Of a stretch of DNA of 64,000 nucleotides, positions 8,966 through 17,164 are shown piece by piece. The notes beneath the pieces are model-generated. The model had not been told where the DNA came from and searched no databases. It saw only the letters and a list, made by a program, of their open reading frames with translations. A program made the translations under genes and the position numbers. Within the stretch, counting starts at the first letter, position 1, and each line of letters begins with the position of its first letter. Origin of the DNA: Bog-473 sp963763575 (GTDB lineage Bacteria > Actinomycetota > Acidimicrobiia > Acidimicrobiales > RAAP-2); NCBI GenBank assembly GCA_963763575.1, contig CAVXPD010000018.1, forward strand, positions 62,001-126,000, in the 5' to 3' direction.

Positions 8966-10408
8966 ATGCACGAGCTCAGCCGGCCCCGGCGCATCGGCAT
9001 CCTGCTCATTTGCTCCATGAGCCTGCTGATGGTCGGGTTGGACGTGACCATCGTCAACGTGGCCCTGCCGTCCATCGGCCACGATTTCGGGGCCACCGTC
9101 TCGGGGCTCCAATGGACCGTCGACGCCTACACACTCGTGCTCGCCAGCCTCCTCATGTTGTCGGGTTCGACGGCCGATCGGTTGGGGCGGCGCCGGACGT
9201 TCGTCGTCGGCCTCATCGTGTTCTCCGCCGGCTCGCTCCTGTGCAGCCTGGCCCCGAGCCTCACGCTCCTCGTGGTGTTCCGCATGGTCCAGGCCGTGGG
9301 CGGTTCCATGCTGAACCCCGTCGCCATGTCGATCATCACCAACACGTTCACCGACCCCAAAGAGCGCGCCCAGGCGGTCGGGGTCTGGGGTGCCGTCGTG
9401 GGCATCTCCATGGCACTCGGCCCGGTGCTCGGCGGACTGTTGGTGACGTCGGCGGGCTGGCGGTCCATCTTCTGGATCAACATCCCCGTCGGGCTGATCG
9501 CGGTGATCCTGGCGCTGCGCTACGTCCCCGAATCGAAGGCGCCACGCGCCCGGCGCTTCGACCCGGTCGGCCAGCTCCTGATGATCGTGCTCTTCGCCAC
9601 CCTGACCTACGCCATCATCGAGGCGCCGGCTCGGGGCTGGGGTTCGCCGATCATCGTCGGCGCGTTCAGCGCCGCACTGTGCGCGCTCGTCGGTCTTCTC
9701 CTCTACGAGCCACGGCGTGCGGACCCGCTGATCGATCTCCGCTTCTTCCGCTCCATCCCCTTCGCTTCGGCCACGATCACTGCGGTCGCGGCGTTCGCCG
9801 CGCTGGGTGGCTTCCTCTTCCTCAACACGCTGTATCTGCAAGAGGTCCGTGGCCTGTCGCCGTTGCATGCCGGGCTCGACACACTGCCCATGGCCATCAT
9901 GACCATGGCCGCGTCCCCGATCTCCGGGCGTCTTGTGGGCACTCGTGGCCCGCGACTCCCCCTGCTCGTCTCGGGCTTCGCCCTGACGTTGTCGTGTGCG
10001 CTGCTGGCCTTCGTCGAGCCGACCACGCCCTTTACGTGGCTCTTCGTGGCCTATGTCGTCTTCGGGCTCGGTTTCGGGCTGGTCAACGCACCCATCACCA
10101 ACGCCGCGGTATCGGGCATGCCCCGGGCGCAGGCGGGTGTGGCCTCGGCCATCGCCTCGACCTCGCGCCAGATCGGACAGACCCTCGGAGTCGCCGTCGT
10201 AGGTGCGCTCGTCACCTCGCGCATCGGCGGGTCCGTTCACGCCTCGTTCGCTACGGCGAGCCACGCGGGCTGGTGGGTACTGGCCTGCGGTGGCATCGTC
10301 GTGTTCGTGCTCGGCCTCGTGGCGACCTCGGCGCACGCACGCCAATCGGCTCATCAGGTGGCTCTCCTGCTCAACCCCGAGGCGGCCGTTCACTCGGGGG
10401 CGCGGTGA
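8966..10408 (+). CDS. DHA2-family (EmrB/QacA-type) MFS multidrug exporter
   Basis: A 480-residue, 14-helix drug:H+ antiporter. TM1 motif D1 reads LMVGLDVTIVNVALPSIGHD. Motif A is GSTADRLGRRRTF, and the antiporter motif C lies in VVGISMALGPVLGGLL. The ATG at 8966 is preferred because an upstream in-frame ATG (8915) sits inside the inverted repeat and directly behind the -10-like CATAAT, where the transcript would barely have begun; a G-rich stretch lies 11-15 bases before 8966. Its stop overlaps the GTG of the MarR gene. It probably exports hydrophobic toxicants under MarR control. Confidence 0.88.
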   Translation: MHELSRPRRIGILLICSMSLLMVGLDVTIVNVALPSIGHDFGATVSGLQWTVDAYTLVLASLLMLSGSTADRLGRRRTFVVGLIVFSAGSLLCSLAPSLTLLVVFRMVQAVGGSMLNPVAMSIITNTFTDPKERAQAVGVWGAVVGISMALGPVLGGLLVTSAGWRSIFWINIPVGLIAVILALRYVPESKAPRARRFDPVGQLLMIVLFATLTYAIIEAPARGWGSPIIVGAFSAALCALVGLLLYEPRRADPLIDLRFFRSIPFASATITAVAAFAALGGFLFLNTLYLQEVRGLSPLHAGLDTLPMAIMTMAASPISGRLVGTRGPRLPLLVSGFALTLSCALLAFVEPTTPFTWLFVAYVVFGLGFGLVNAPITNAAVSGMPRAQAGVASAIASTSRQIGQTLGVAVVGALVTSRIGGSVHASFATASHAGWWVLACGGIVVFVLGLVATSAHARQSAHQVALLLNPEAAVHSGAR

Positions 10409-10852
10409 CGCCGGCGCGCGGGGCGCCCGCTCCTGACCTCTCCGCCGAAGCGGCGCAAGCGGTGTGGGCAGCGATGTGTGAGCTGGTGCTCGACAACGAG
10501 CGGCGCCGGGAGGTGGTCGACGCCGTCGGTCTCAGCTTCGGACAGCGTGCGCGCCCTGCGTCGGCTGCTCGGTGGACCGCTGTCGATGGGCGAGCTCGCG
10601 TCGGCGCTGACCATCGACGCCCCGAACGCCACCACGGTGGTCGACGACCTGGAGGGGCTGGGCCTCGTCCGGCGCCGGCCCCATCCAACCGATCGTCGGG
10701 CCAAGCTGGTCGAGCTGACCCGCAAGGGCCGGGACATCGCTCGGCGGGCCGAGACCGTGCTCGGCCGGCCCCCCGACGCGCTCCTCACACTCGAACCCGC
10801 GGACCTCGAGACGCTGGACCGGATCCTCGGCCCGCTGCGCGGTCGATCGTGA
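10405..10852 (+). pseudogene. MarR-family regulator, broken by +1 frameshift
   Basis: The gene starts with GTG overlapping the exporter stop. The first frame gives the N-terminal helices (AAQAVWAAMCELVLDNERRR, then VVDAVGLSFG). The winged-helix half, SVRALRRLLGGPLSMGELAS through GLVRRRPHPTDRRAKLVELT (the MarR wing DxR), is in another frame. One extra base near 10543 joins them exactly (TTC GGA [C] AGC GTG). Repaired, it would be about 148 residues. As written no full regulator is made, which would leave the exporter unrepressed. An assembly or sequencing error is equally possible. Confidence 0.75.
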
Positions 10853-10938
10853 ACCTACCTGGCCGTTGCACCAGCTCGGAGGGCAGATCTGCGGGAGCCA
10901 TTTGTTGGCACGGCACTCCCGCTGGGCGATGATGGGGC

Positions 10939-11833
10939 GTGCGGATCGTCTCGCTCCTGCCCTCGGCGACCGAGATCGTCTTCGAGCTCGGACTCGGTGA
11001 CCACCTTTGCGGTGTCAGCTTCGAGTGCGACTACCCCGAAGCCGCTCGATCCGTTCCCGTCATCTCGGGGACGGCGCTGCCCACCGATGGCTCGCTCGAG
11101 CGCGCAGCAGATCGATACCGAGGTGAGCGCGCGGGTGGCCGCTGGTTCGTCCATCTATACCCTCGATGACGACCGACTGCGCGCAATCGATCCCGACGTC
11201 ATCCTCGCCCAAGATCTCTGCCGGGTCTGCGCGGTGCCCTCGGGCGCGGTCGAAGAGGCCCTCGCCGTGATCGGGTGCCGTGCCCAAGTGGTGTCCCTCG
11301 ACCCCACCGGGCTCGATGACGTCATCGAGTCCATCGGCACGGTCGGGTCGGCAACCGGAGCCCACGACCGAGCGGCGGTGCTGATGGCCGATCTCCGGGG
11401 TCGGCTGCGCCGCGTGCGAGAGCAGGTGGCGGATCAGACCCGGCCCCGGGTCCTCGTCCTGGAGTGGCCGGACCCGCTGTTCAATGCCGGGCACTGGGTC
11501 CCCGACATGGTCACCGCCGCGGGAGGGCTACCGGTCCTTGCCTGCGCCGGCGAATCCTCGCGCCGGATGGGCTGGGACGAAGTCCACGCCGAGCAGGTGG
11601 ACGTCACGATCTTCTCCCCTTGCGGGTTCGACCTCGACGGCGCGCTGGCCCAGTCGGGAGCCCTGCTGTCCCAGCCCGAGGCGGCCGGGCTCGGACGGGT
11701 CTACGCGGTCGACGCCAACGCGCACTTCTCGAGACCGGGACCCCGCGTGGTCGACGGCGTCGAGCTCCTCGCAACGCTGTTCCACGGCGGCGAATCCCAG
11801 ATCCCGACCGAGCGCGCTCGCCGTATCGCGTGA
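10939..11833 (+). pseudogene. BtuF-like cobalamin-binding protein, broken by +1 frameshift
   Basis: The first frame starts MRIVSLLPSATEIVFELGLG and runs to GTALPTDGSL. The rest (SAQQIDTEVSARVAAGSSIY through PRVLVLEWPDPLFNAGHW to the end) is in the next frame. One extra G near 11098 explains the break. Repaired it would be about 297 residues of the helical-backbone metal/cobalamin binding fold. It has no signal peptide or lipobox, which is usual for the soluble cytosolic relatives of BtuF found without an ABC transporter. No permease or ATPase is nearby. Function is uncertain even if the frame is intact in the cell. Confidence 0.7.
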
Positions 11834-11838
11834 GCCGC

Positions 11839-12036
11839 TCAGAGAGCATCAGGGCCTCGACTCCGGTCGTCGTTTCTCTCGGTGGCCCGGACGACCTCGT
11901 AGACGACATACGCGAGGCCGTCCCCAACGGTCCGGTTGTCGACGAGGTGCAGGGACAGCCTGTCGGTGGACTCGCCGAATAGAAGCTCGCCCGAGCCCAG
12001 GACGAACGGGTACACCCACAGCCTGAATTCGTCCAC
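11839..12036 (-). pseudogene. dihydrofolate-reductase-like (RibD C-terminal) 3' remnant
   Basis: Only the last 60 or so residues of a dihydrofolate-reductase-family protein remain: DEFRLWVYPFVLGSGELLFG, then LSLHLVDNRTVGDGLAYVVY. These match the usual C-terminal EFRLWVYPVVLG pattern. The first 120 or so residues, including the NADPH site, are missing. The break point lies beside a 50-bp imperfect palindrome, and the sigma-factor gene starts just beyond it on the other strand. No start codon with a ribosome site is visible. I read it as a decayed fragment. Confidence 0.65.
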
Positions 12037-12057
12037 GAGGGTGGGTTGCCGGCGGTA

Positions 12058-12107
12058 CTGACGCCAAAATCCGAAACTGGGCGTCCACCGCCCAATTCGG
12101 TCGTCAG
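12058..12107. repeat. imperfect inverted repeat at a gene-truncation point
   Basis: CTGACG and CCGAA..GGGCG on the left are mirrored by CGCCC..TTCGG and CGTCAG on the right, so the whole stretch can fold into one interrupted hairpin centred near 12086. It lies between the truncated reductase remnant and the sigma-factor gene. It could be a deletion scar, the trace of a small mobile element, a terminator, or a regulatory hairpin. Confidence 0.45.
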
Positions 12108-12154
12108 CCGGCGTCTAAGTGATCAGCAAAGGTGTGAGTGGGAAGGATGGGTGA

Positions 12155-13165
12155 GTGGAGACATCAGACCTGATCTCGCGGGCACGGGCTGGGGATGACG
12201 ATGCGTTCCGCGAGCTCGCGGAGCCGTACCGGCGAGAGCTCCAGGTGCACTGCTACCGGATGCTCGGATCGCTTCAAGACGCAGAGGACGCACTCCAGAA
12301 CACGCTGCTGGCCGCCTGGCAAGGCATCGCGGCCTTCGAGGAGCGCGCCTCTCTCCGCACCTGGCTGTACCGGATTGCCACGAACAAGTGCCTCGATGCG
12401 CGCCGGTCGGCGGGCCGGCGCCTGCCCAAGGAGTGGGATGTGCCCAACGTCGAACCACCCGAGCCCACCCGGCTCGGGGAGGTCGTGTGGCTCGAACCGT
12501 ACCCGGATGCGCTCCTCGAGGGCGACACCGACGCGCCGCTCGGTCCCGAAGCCCGCTACGAGCGGAACGAGTCGATCTCTTTGGCGTTCGTGACCGCCCT
12601 GCAAGTCCTGCCACCGCGCCAGGTCGCCGTCCTCGTGTTGCGCGACGTCCTCGGCTTCCATGCGGTCGAGGTCGCCGCCATGGTGGGCTCGACCACAGAA
12701 TCGGTCAACAGCGCCCTCAAGCGGGCGCGCGCCACCCTGGAGCGCCGATGGGCCTCCGCGCCCGGTCGGGAGCCGCCTCCCGCCGCCGGCTCATCTGAGG
12801 AGGAGATCATCGTGGCGAGGTTCGCACACGCGTGGGAGTCCGCCGATCTCGACGCGCTGGTGGCTCTCCTGACCGAAGACGTGTTCATGTCGATGCCTCC
12901 CATGCCGTTCGAGTACGAGGGCCGGGAGCAGGTCGCGCGCTTCTGCGCCAGCATCTTCACCGCGGGGCGGCGGTTCGACCTCGTGCCCACGCGAGCCAAC
13001 GGCCAGCCCGCCTTCGGTGCCTACCTGCGCACACCAGATGGCATCAGCCACGGGGTAGGTCTCTATGTCCTCGCACTTGCCGGCGACCGGATCTGGGCCT
13101 TGACCCGTTTCGAGAACACCGTCGTCCCGGCGTTTGGCCTTCCGCGATCGCTTCCGAACCGCTAG
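12155..13165 (+). CDS. ECF-type sigma factor with C-terminal SnoaL-like domain
   Basis: A 336-residue extracytoplasmic-function sigma factor of the long class. Region 2 (about 10-85) contains HCYRMLGSLQDAEDALQNTL and RTWLYRIATNKCLD. The linker carries WLEPYPDALLEG. Region 4 (about 140-195) has LPPRQVAVLVLRDVLGFHA and a helix-turn-helix ending SVNSALKRARATL. Residues 210-330 form a SnoaL-like/NTF2 fold (FAHAWESADLDALVALLTED), which in this class controls activity instead of a separate anti-sigma factor. The start is GTG with GGAAGGA upstream. No anti-sigma gene is adjacent. A YCII-domain gene, a frequent ECF partner, lies 3.6 kb downstream. Confidence 0.88.
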   Translation: METSDLISRARAGDDDAFRELAEPYRRELQVHCYRMLGSLQDAEDALQNTLLAAWQGIAAFEERASLRTWLYRIATNKCLDARRSAGRRLPKEWDVPNVEPPEPTRLGEVVWLEPYPDALLEGDTDAPLGPEARYERNESISLAFVTALQVLPPRQVAVLVLRDVLGFHAVEVAAMVGSTTESVNSALKRARATLERRWASAPGREPPPAAGSSEEEIIVARFAHAWESADLDALVALLTEDVFMSMPPMPFEYEGREQVARFCASIFTAGRRFDLVPTRANGQPAFGAYLRTPDGISHGVGLYVLALAGDRIWALTRFENTVVPAFGLPRSLPNR

Positions 13166-13400
13166 GACACGCGAGGAATCCCACTGGCTCGGCGCCGTAG
13201 CCGGCCCGGTCGGCAACCGATCCGCTCGATCACGGTTCGGACGCCCGGACCGGAGGCGTCTCGGATTCGCTGATCCGGTCGTGGACGGCCTCGAGTGCCA
13301 CGAGAGGCTGTGCTCCGAGCACCGATTGACATGGGTAAGGTCCAACGGTGCCTCGACGCGGATTGTGCGAGCCTGACGCCAAGAATGCGGGTGGAACGCC

Positions 13401-14681
13401 ATGTCCATGATCGACTACGACGCGCGGCCCGTCACTCCTCAGGTCGTCCTGGTCGGGGACCGGGCTTCCGCGGTCGGCTACGGCCTTCGCGACTTCCTGA
13501 GCCGCAATGGCGTCCCCTACCAGTGGGTCGACGTCCAGGACGAGGCCCGCGTCGACCAGCTCCTAGCGCCAACGGGAACGAGTCCGGATCAGCTCCCGGT
13601 GTGCATCCTCCCCGACGGGACGCGCCTCGCGCCGGCGACACTGGAGGGAGTCGCCGCAGGGTTGGGCATGATGTCGGCTCCGAAGCTCTCGGAGTACGAC
13701 CTCACGATCGTCGGGGCCGGCCCGGCCGGGCTCGCTGCGGCCGTGTACGCGGCCTCCGAGGGTCTGCGCGCGGTGGCGGTCGAGTCCGTGGCTCCCGGCG
13801 GCCAGGCCGGGACGACCTCCATGATCGAGAACTACCTCGGGTTTCCGCAAGGGATCAGCGGCAGCGAGTTGGCAACGAGGGCATCGGCGCAGGCCCGACG
13901 ATTCGGAGCGGAGATCCTTCTCGCTCGGCGTCTCGTGGGCGTCACGAGGGACGGTCCGGGTTACGTGGCGGAGCTGTCAGACGGAGCGACCGTTCGGTCA
14001 CGGGCCCTGCTCCTGGCGAGCGGGGTCGACTGGCGTCGTCTCGACGTCCCGGGCATCGAACAGCTGCTGGGCTCGGGCGTCTACTACGGCGCCGGCCCGA
14101 GTGAGGCGGTGACCTGTACCGGAGGCCGTGTGGCGATCGTCGGGGGCGGGAACTCGGCCGGCCAAGCGGTCATACGCTTCTCGCGCTACGCGGCGCAGGT
14201 GACCCTGCTCGTCCGGGGATCCTCGCTGGAAGCGTCGATGTCGCAGTATCTGATCAAGGAAATCGGCAAGATCGCCAACGTCGACGTGCTGACGAGCACA
14301 GAAGTCGTCGGGTTGGAAGCCGACGGTCGCCTGCGGGCGCTGACGGTCTCGTCCGGGGGGTCGGTGTCCCGCCTCCAGGCCGATTCGTTGTTCGTGTGCA
14401 TCGGGGGGGTGCCACGCACCAAAGGCGCGGGGCAGGCGGGAGTCGCTCTCGACGATGCCAGGTTCGTGCGCACCGGCGCCGAACTGAGCTCATCGGTCGG
14501 GGCGCTGGACGGATGGCCTCTGCCGAGACCACCACTGCCGCTCGAGACCAACCTGCCCGGGGTGTTCGCCGCGGGCGACGTCCGGAGCGGGTCCATCAAG
14601 CGCTGCGCAGCGGCGATCGGCGAGGGATCGATGTCCGTCGCCCTGGTCCATCAGCGTCTGGCGGAACTCGGTGGCGAGTGA
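13401..14681 (+). CDS. thioredoxin-reductase-like FAD oxidoreductase with Grx-like N-domain
   Basis: A 426-residue protein. Residues 1-95 form a glutaredoxin-like domain (GLRDFLSRNGVPYQWVDVQD) without a CxxC. Next come an FAD domain (IVGAGPAGLAAAVYAASEG, GGQAGTTSMIENYLGFP), an NADPH domain (VAIVGGGNSAGQAVIRFSRY) and the FAD-binding end GVFAAGDVRSGSIKR. At the site of the redox CxxC there is only one Cys (AVTCTGG), so it cannot act as a normal thioredoxin reductase. Relatives often carry a response-regulator receiver in front; that part is absent here. It sits one base from the LUD gene and is probably co-transcribed. Function is unknown; an NADPH-dependent reductase is inferred. Confidence 0.85.
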   Translation: MSMIDYDARPVTPQVVLVGDRASAVGYGLRDFLSRNGVPYQWVDVQDEARVDQLLAPTGTSPDQLPVCILPDGTRLAPATLEGVAAGLGMMSAPKLSEYDLTIVGAGPAGLAAAVYAASEGLRAVAVESVAPGGQAGTTSMIENYLGFPQGISGSELATRASAQARRFGAEILLARRLVGVTRDGPGYVAELSDGATVRSRALLLASGVDWRRLDVPGIEQLLGSGVYYGAGPSEAVTCTGGRVAIVGGGNSAGQAVIRFSRYAAQVTLLVRGSSLEASMSQYLIKEIGKIANVDVLTSTEVVGLEADGRLRALTVSSGGSVSRLQADSLFVCIGGVPRTKGAGQAGVALDDARFVRTGAELSSSVGALDGWPLPRPPLPLETNLPGVFAAGDVRSGSIKRCAAAIGEGSMSVALVHQRLAELGGE

Positions 14682-14682
14682 C

Positions 14683-15360
14683 ATGGACACCTCGCCCACG
14701 ACCAACCGATCGGGCGACCCCGCCGTGGCGGGTCCGCGCGAGGAGGCCCGAGCCGAGTTCTCACGGGTGGCGTCGCGCGAGCAGATCCAGGCGGTTGCCC
14801 AAGCCCTCGAGGGCAACGGGATCACGACCAGTGTCGTGGACTCCGGTGAGGAGGCCAGGCAAGCCGTGCGGTCGCTCCTTCCGGTCGGCGCCGAGGTCTA
14901 CAACAACACCTCCAGGACCCTCGAGACCGTCGGCATCGCCGAGGACATCGAGTCTTCCGGGCTGTACCAACCGCTGCGCCTTCGTCTGTACCAGATGGAT
15001 CGCGAGATGCAAGGGCGTGAGATGCGCCAGCTCGCGGCGGCGCCGGACTGGGTCGTCGGGAGCGTCCACGCCGTGACGGAACAGGGGTCCCTTCTGGTGG
15101 CCTCGGCGAGCGGAAGCCAGCTCGGGCCGATCGTGTCCGGCGCCGGCCACGTCGTCCTCGTGGTCGGCCGCCAAAAGGTCGTACCCGACTTCGACAGCGC
15201 GCTCCGGCGGGTGTACGAGTACTGCTTTCCCCTCGAGGACCTCAGGGCACGGGAAGCCTACGGCGTACCAAGCGGCGTCAACAATCTGCTGGTCATCAAC
15301 AAGGCCGTCTCCCCCGGACGTCTCACGGCGATCCTGGTGAACGAATCGCTCGGGTTCTGA
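14683..15360 (+). CDS. LUD-domain protein (LutC/DUF162-like)
   Basis: About 225 residues with the LUD fold. VPVGAEVYNNTS-type features (GAEVYNNTSRTLETVGIAED), WVVGSVHAVTEQGSLLVASA and GAGHVVLVVGRQKVVPDFD match the family, whose members act with lactate-utilisation flavoproteins or bind small ligands. No lutA/lutB partner is nearby. Instead it is translationally close to the FAD oxidoreductase, which hints at a paired redox role. The ATG at 14683 follows the upstream stop by one base; an in-frame GTG at 14671 is an alternative. Confidence 0.8.
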   Translation: MDTSPTTNRSGDPAVAGPREEARAEFSRVASREQIQAVAQALEGNGITTSVVDSGEEARQAVRSLLPVGAEVYNNTSRTLETVGIAEDIESSGLYQPLRLRLYQMDREMQGREMRQLAAAPDWVVGSVHAVTEQGSLLVASASGSQLGPIVSGAGHVVLVVGRQKVVPDFDSALRRVYEYCFPLEDLRAREAYGVPSGVNNLLVINKAVSPGRLTAILVNESLGF

Positions 15361-15488
15361 GCGCGCCCGAGGCTCCTCCTCAGTCTTGTCGAGAGCCACT
15401 GGGCGCTCGGAGCGAACCGATCCGAGGAGTCCGCGCTAGAACGTATTCGCCCTGCCCACGAAGTCCGGAAAAGTGAAGGCCAAGGATC

Positions 15489-16598
15489 ATGACGTTCGTC
15501 CCCTACGACCGGCCCGTGCGCGCGGCCTTCATCGGTCTCGGTCGCATCTATGACCTGAACGTCCGCGCCTACCACGACAACGCCGACGTCGAGGTGGTGG
15601 CGCTCGTCGATCCCGATCCGCAACGTCGTGCGGAACGCCAGGCCGACTGGCCGCAGGCACGGACGTTCGCCACGGCAGCCGATCTCGCGTCGAGCGGCCT
15701 GGCCGTCGACGCCGCCGAGGTCCTGCTGCCGGTCCCGCTGCACACCGAGGCGGTCTGCGAGATGCTCGGCTACGGCTGGCACCTGAACCTGCAGAAGCCG
15801 TTGTGCAGCGACCTCGGCGAAGCCCGTCAGATCCTCGAAGCCGTCAAATCGAACGATCGCGTCCTGCGCGTCATGGAGAACTACCTCTTCTACGAGCCGT
15901 TGCAGAGGCTCAAGGAGACCGTCGAGTCGGGGGACATCGGCCCCGTGAGCGGCTACCACATGAAGATGGTGGGCAGCGGCCGTGGCGGCTGGGACGTGCC
16001 GCTGTCCAGCTACCAATGGCAATTTGCCCAGATGCGCCGCGGCCGGGGGATCTTGGTGTTCGACGACGGCTGGCACAAGCTCTCGACGGCGCTGTGGCTC
16101 TTCGGTCCGCTGCGTGAGGTGCGAGCGTGGGTGGGTGGCACCGAGGTCGTCCGCGACATCGAGGTCGACGCGCCGACCACGATCGTGTGGGAGCACCAGA
16201 ACGGCATCCGCGGCGTCTGGGACATCACTCTGGCCAACGACATGTATCTCCGGTCCGACTACTACACCAACGACGAACGCTGGGAGGTCACGGGCCGTCG
16301 CGGTTACTCACGCGTGAACCGGTGCACCGGCCGCGGCATCCAGCAGCCGAGCCTCGAGACCTACGTCGACGGCGAGATGCGGACGTACCACGCGCTCGAC
16401 GACGATTGGGCCAGCAGTTTTCGAGATTCCGGGCGCCACTGGCTGCGCTGGCTCCGCACCGGCGAAGGCCCGCTGTGGTGGAACGCCGAGGAGGCCGTCG
16501 ACGTGTTGCGGTTCGCGCTTGCGGTGTACGCCAGTAGCGCGGCAGGTGGGGTGGGTATCGACCCGGCCTCGATCCGCGAGGACGACCCACCGGTCTGA
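15489..16598 (+). CDS. Gfo/Idh/MocA-family oxidoreductase
   Basis: A 369-residue NAD(P)-dependent sugar/cyclitol dehydrogenase-like enzyme. The N-terminal Rossmann fold opens AAFIGLGRIYDLNVRAYHDN. The Lys of the family's EKP motif is kept in LNLQKPLCSDLGEA, followed by VMENYLFYEPLQRLKETVES. The C-terminal alpha/beta domain is full length. AAGGA precedes the ATG. It stands alone, with no sugar transporter or kinase adjacent, so the substrate is unknown. Residue composition and codon use match its neighbours. Confidence 0.85.
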   Translation: MTFVPYDRPVRAAFIGLGRIYDLNVRAYHDNADVEVVALVDPDPQRRAERQADWPQARTFATAADLASSGLAVDAAEVLLPVPLHTEAVCEMLGYGWHLNLQKPLCSDLGEARQILEAVKSNDRVLRVMENYLFYEPLQRLKETVESGDIGPVSGYHMKMVGSGRGGWDVPLSSYQWQFAQMRRGRGILVFDDGWHKLSTALWLFGPLREVRAWVGGTEVVRDIEVDAPTTIVWEHQNGIRGVWDITLANDMYLRSDYYTNDERWEVTGRRGYSRVNRCTGRGIQQPSLETYVDGEMRTYHALDDDWASSFRDSGRHWLRWLRTGEGPLWWNAEEAVDVLRFALAVYASSAAGGVGIDPASIREDDPPV

Positions 16599-16765
16599 TC
16601 CGCGGTCGCAGCATCACGTTGCGAATCGAGCAGGATCGAAGAAGCCAGCAGTGTGACCGCACCTTTAGGATCGTCCTACGACGTCGGGCGGTTCGTCCGG
16701 CTCCAAGAGCTGCGCGGCGGCATCGAGCCATTGCGGATGCCCGGCCAGAACCGAATGGAGGAAAC

Positions 16766-17122
16766 GTGCAGTACGTACTGCTCATTTACCAGGGCACGAC
16801 ACCACTCCCGACTAACCCCGACGCGTGGGCGACCCTGTCCGAGGACGAACAGAAGGCCATCTACGCGGACTACGGCACGCTCAACCAGACGCCGGGAGTC
16901 TCACCCGGCCTCCCGCTCGGACTGCCCGAGGACGCGACCACGGTGCAGGTCAAGGACGGCAAGACCGTCACGAAGAAGGGCCCGTTTCTGAGCGAAGGCG
17001 TGGGCGGCTACCTCGTCTTCGAGGCAGAGGACCTCGACAGTGCGGTCGAGCTGGCGGCGCGGATCCCCGCGGCGCGTCACGGGGGGGCGATCGAGGTCCG
17101 CCCGGCTGCCACCTACTGGTGA
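16766..17122 (+). CDS. YCII-related (DGPF-type) small protein
   Basis: A 118-residue single-domain protein beginning QYVLLIYQGTTPLP. It has the family layout of a beta strand, a helix with TLSEDEQKAIYADYGTL, then GPFLSEGVGGYLVFEAEDLD and a closing AIEVRPA strand. GTG is chosen as start because GGAGG lies five bases upstream; longer in-frame openings have no site. Family members often sit beside ECF sigma factors, and one lies 3.6 kb upstream, but several genes intervene. The biochemical role of the family is not established. Confidence 0.8.
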   Translation: MQYVLLIYQGTTPLPTNPDAWATLSEDEQKAIYADYGTLNQTPGVSPGLPLGLPEDATTVQVKDGKTVTKKGPFLSEGVGGYLVFEAEDLDSAVELAARIPAARHGGAIEVRPAATYW

Positions 17123-17164
17123 CGGCGCGGCGGACCGTTGCCCGTCGGGCACGGGTCCGCCAAC

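Noticed and set aside
8930..10393. Long leftward open frame of 487 codons opposite the DHA2 exporter
   Set aside because: It is the antisense shadow of a well-supported transporter; its translation is unusually rich in Arg, Gly, His and Asp with no family motif or ribosome site.
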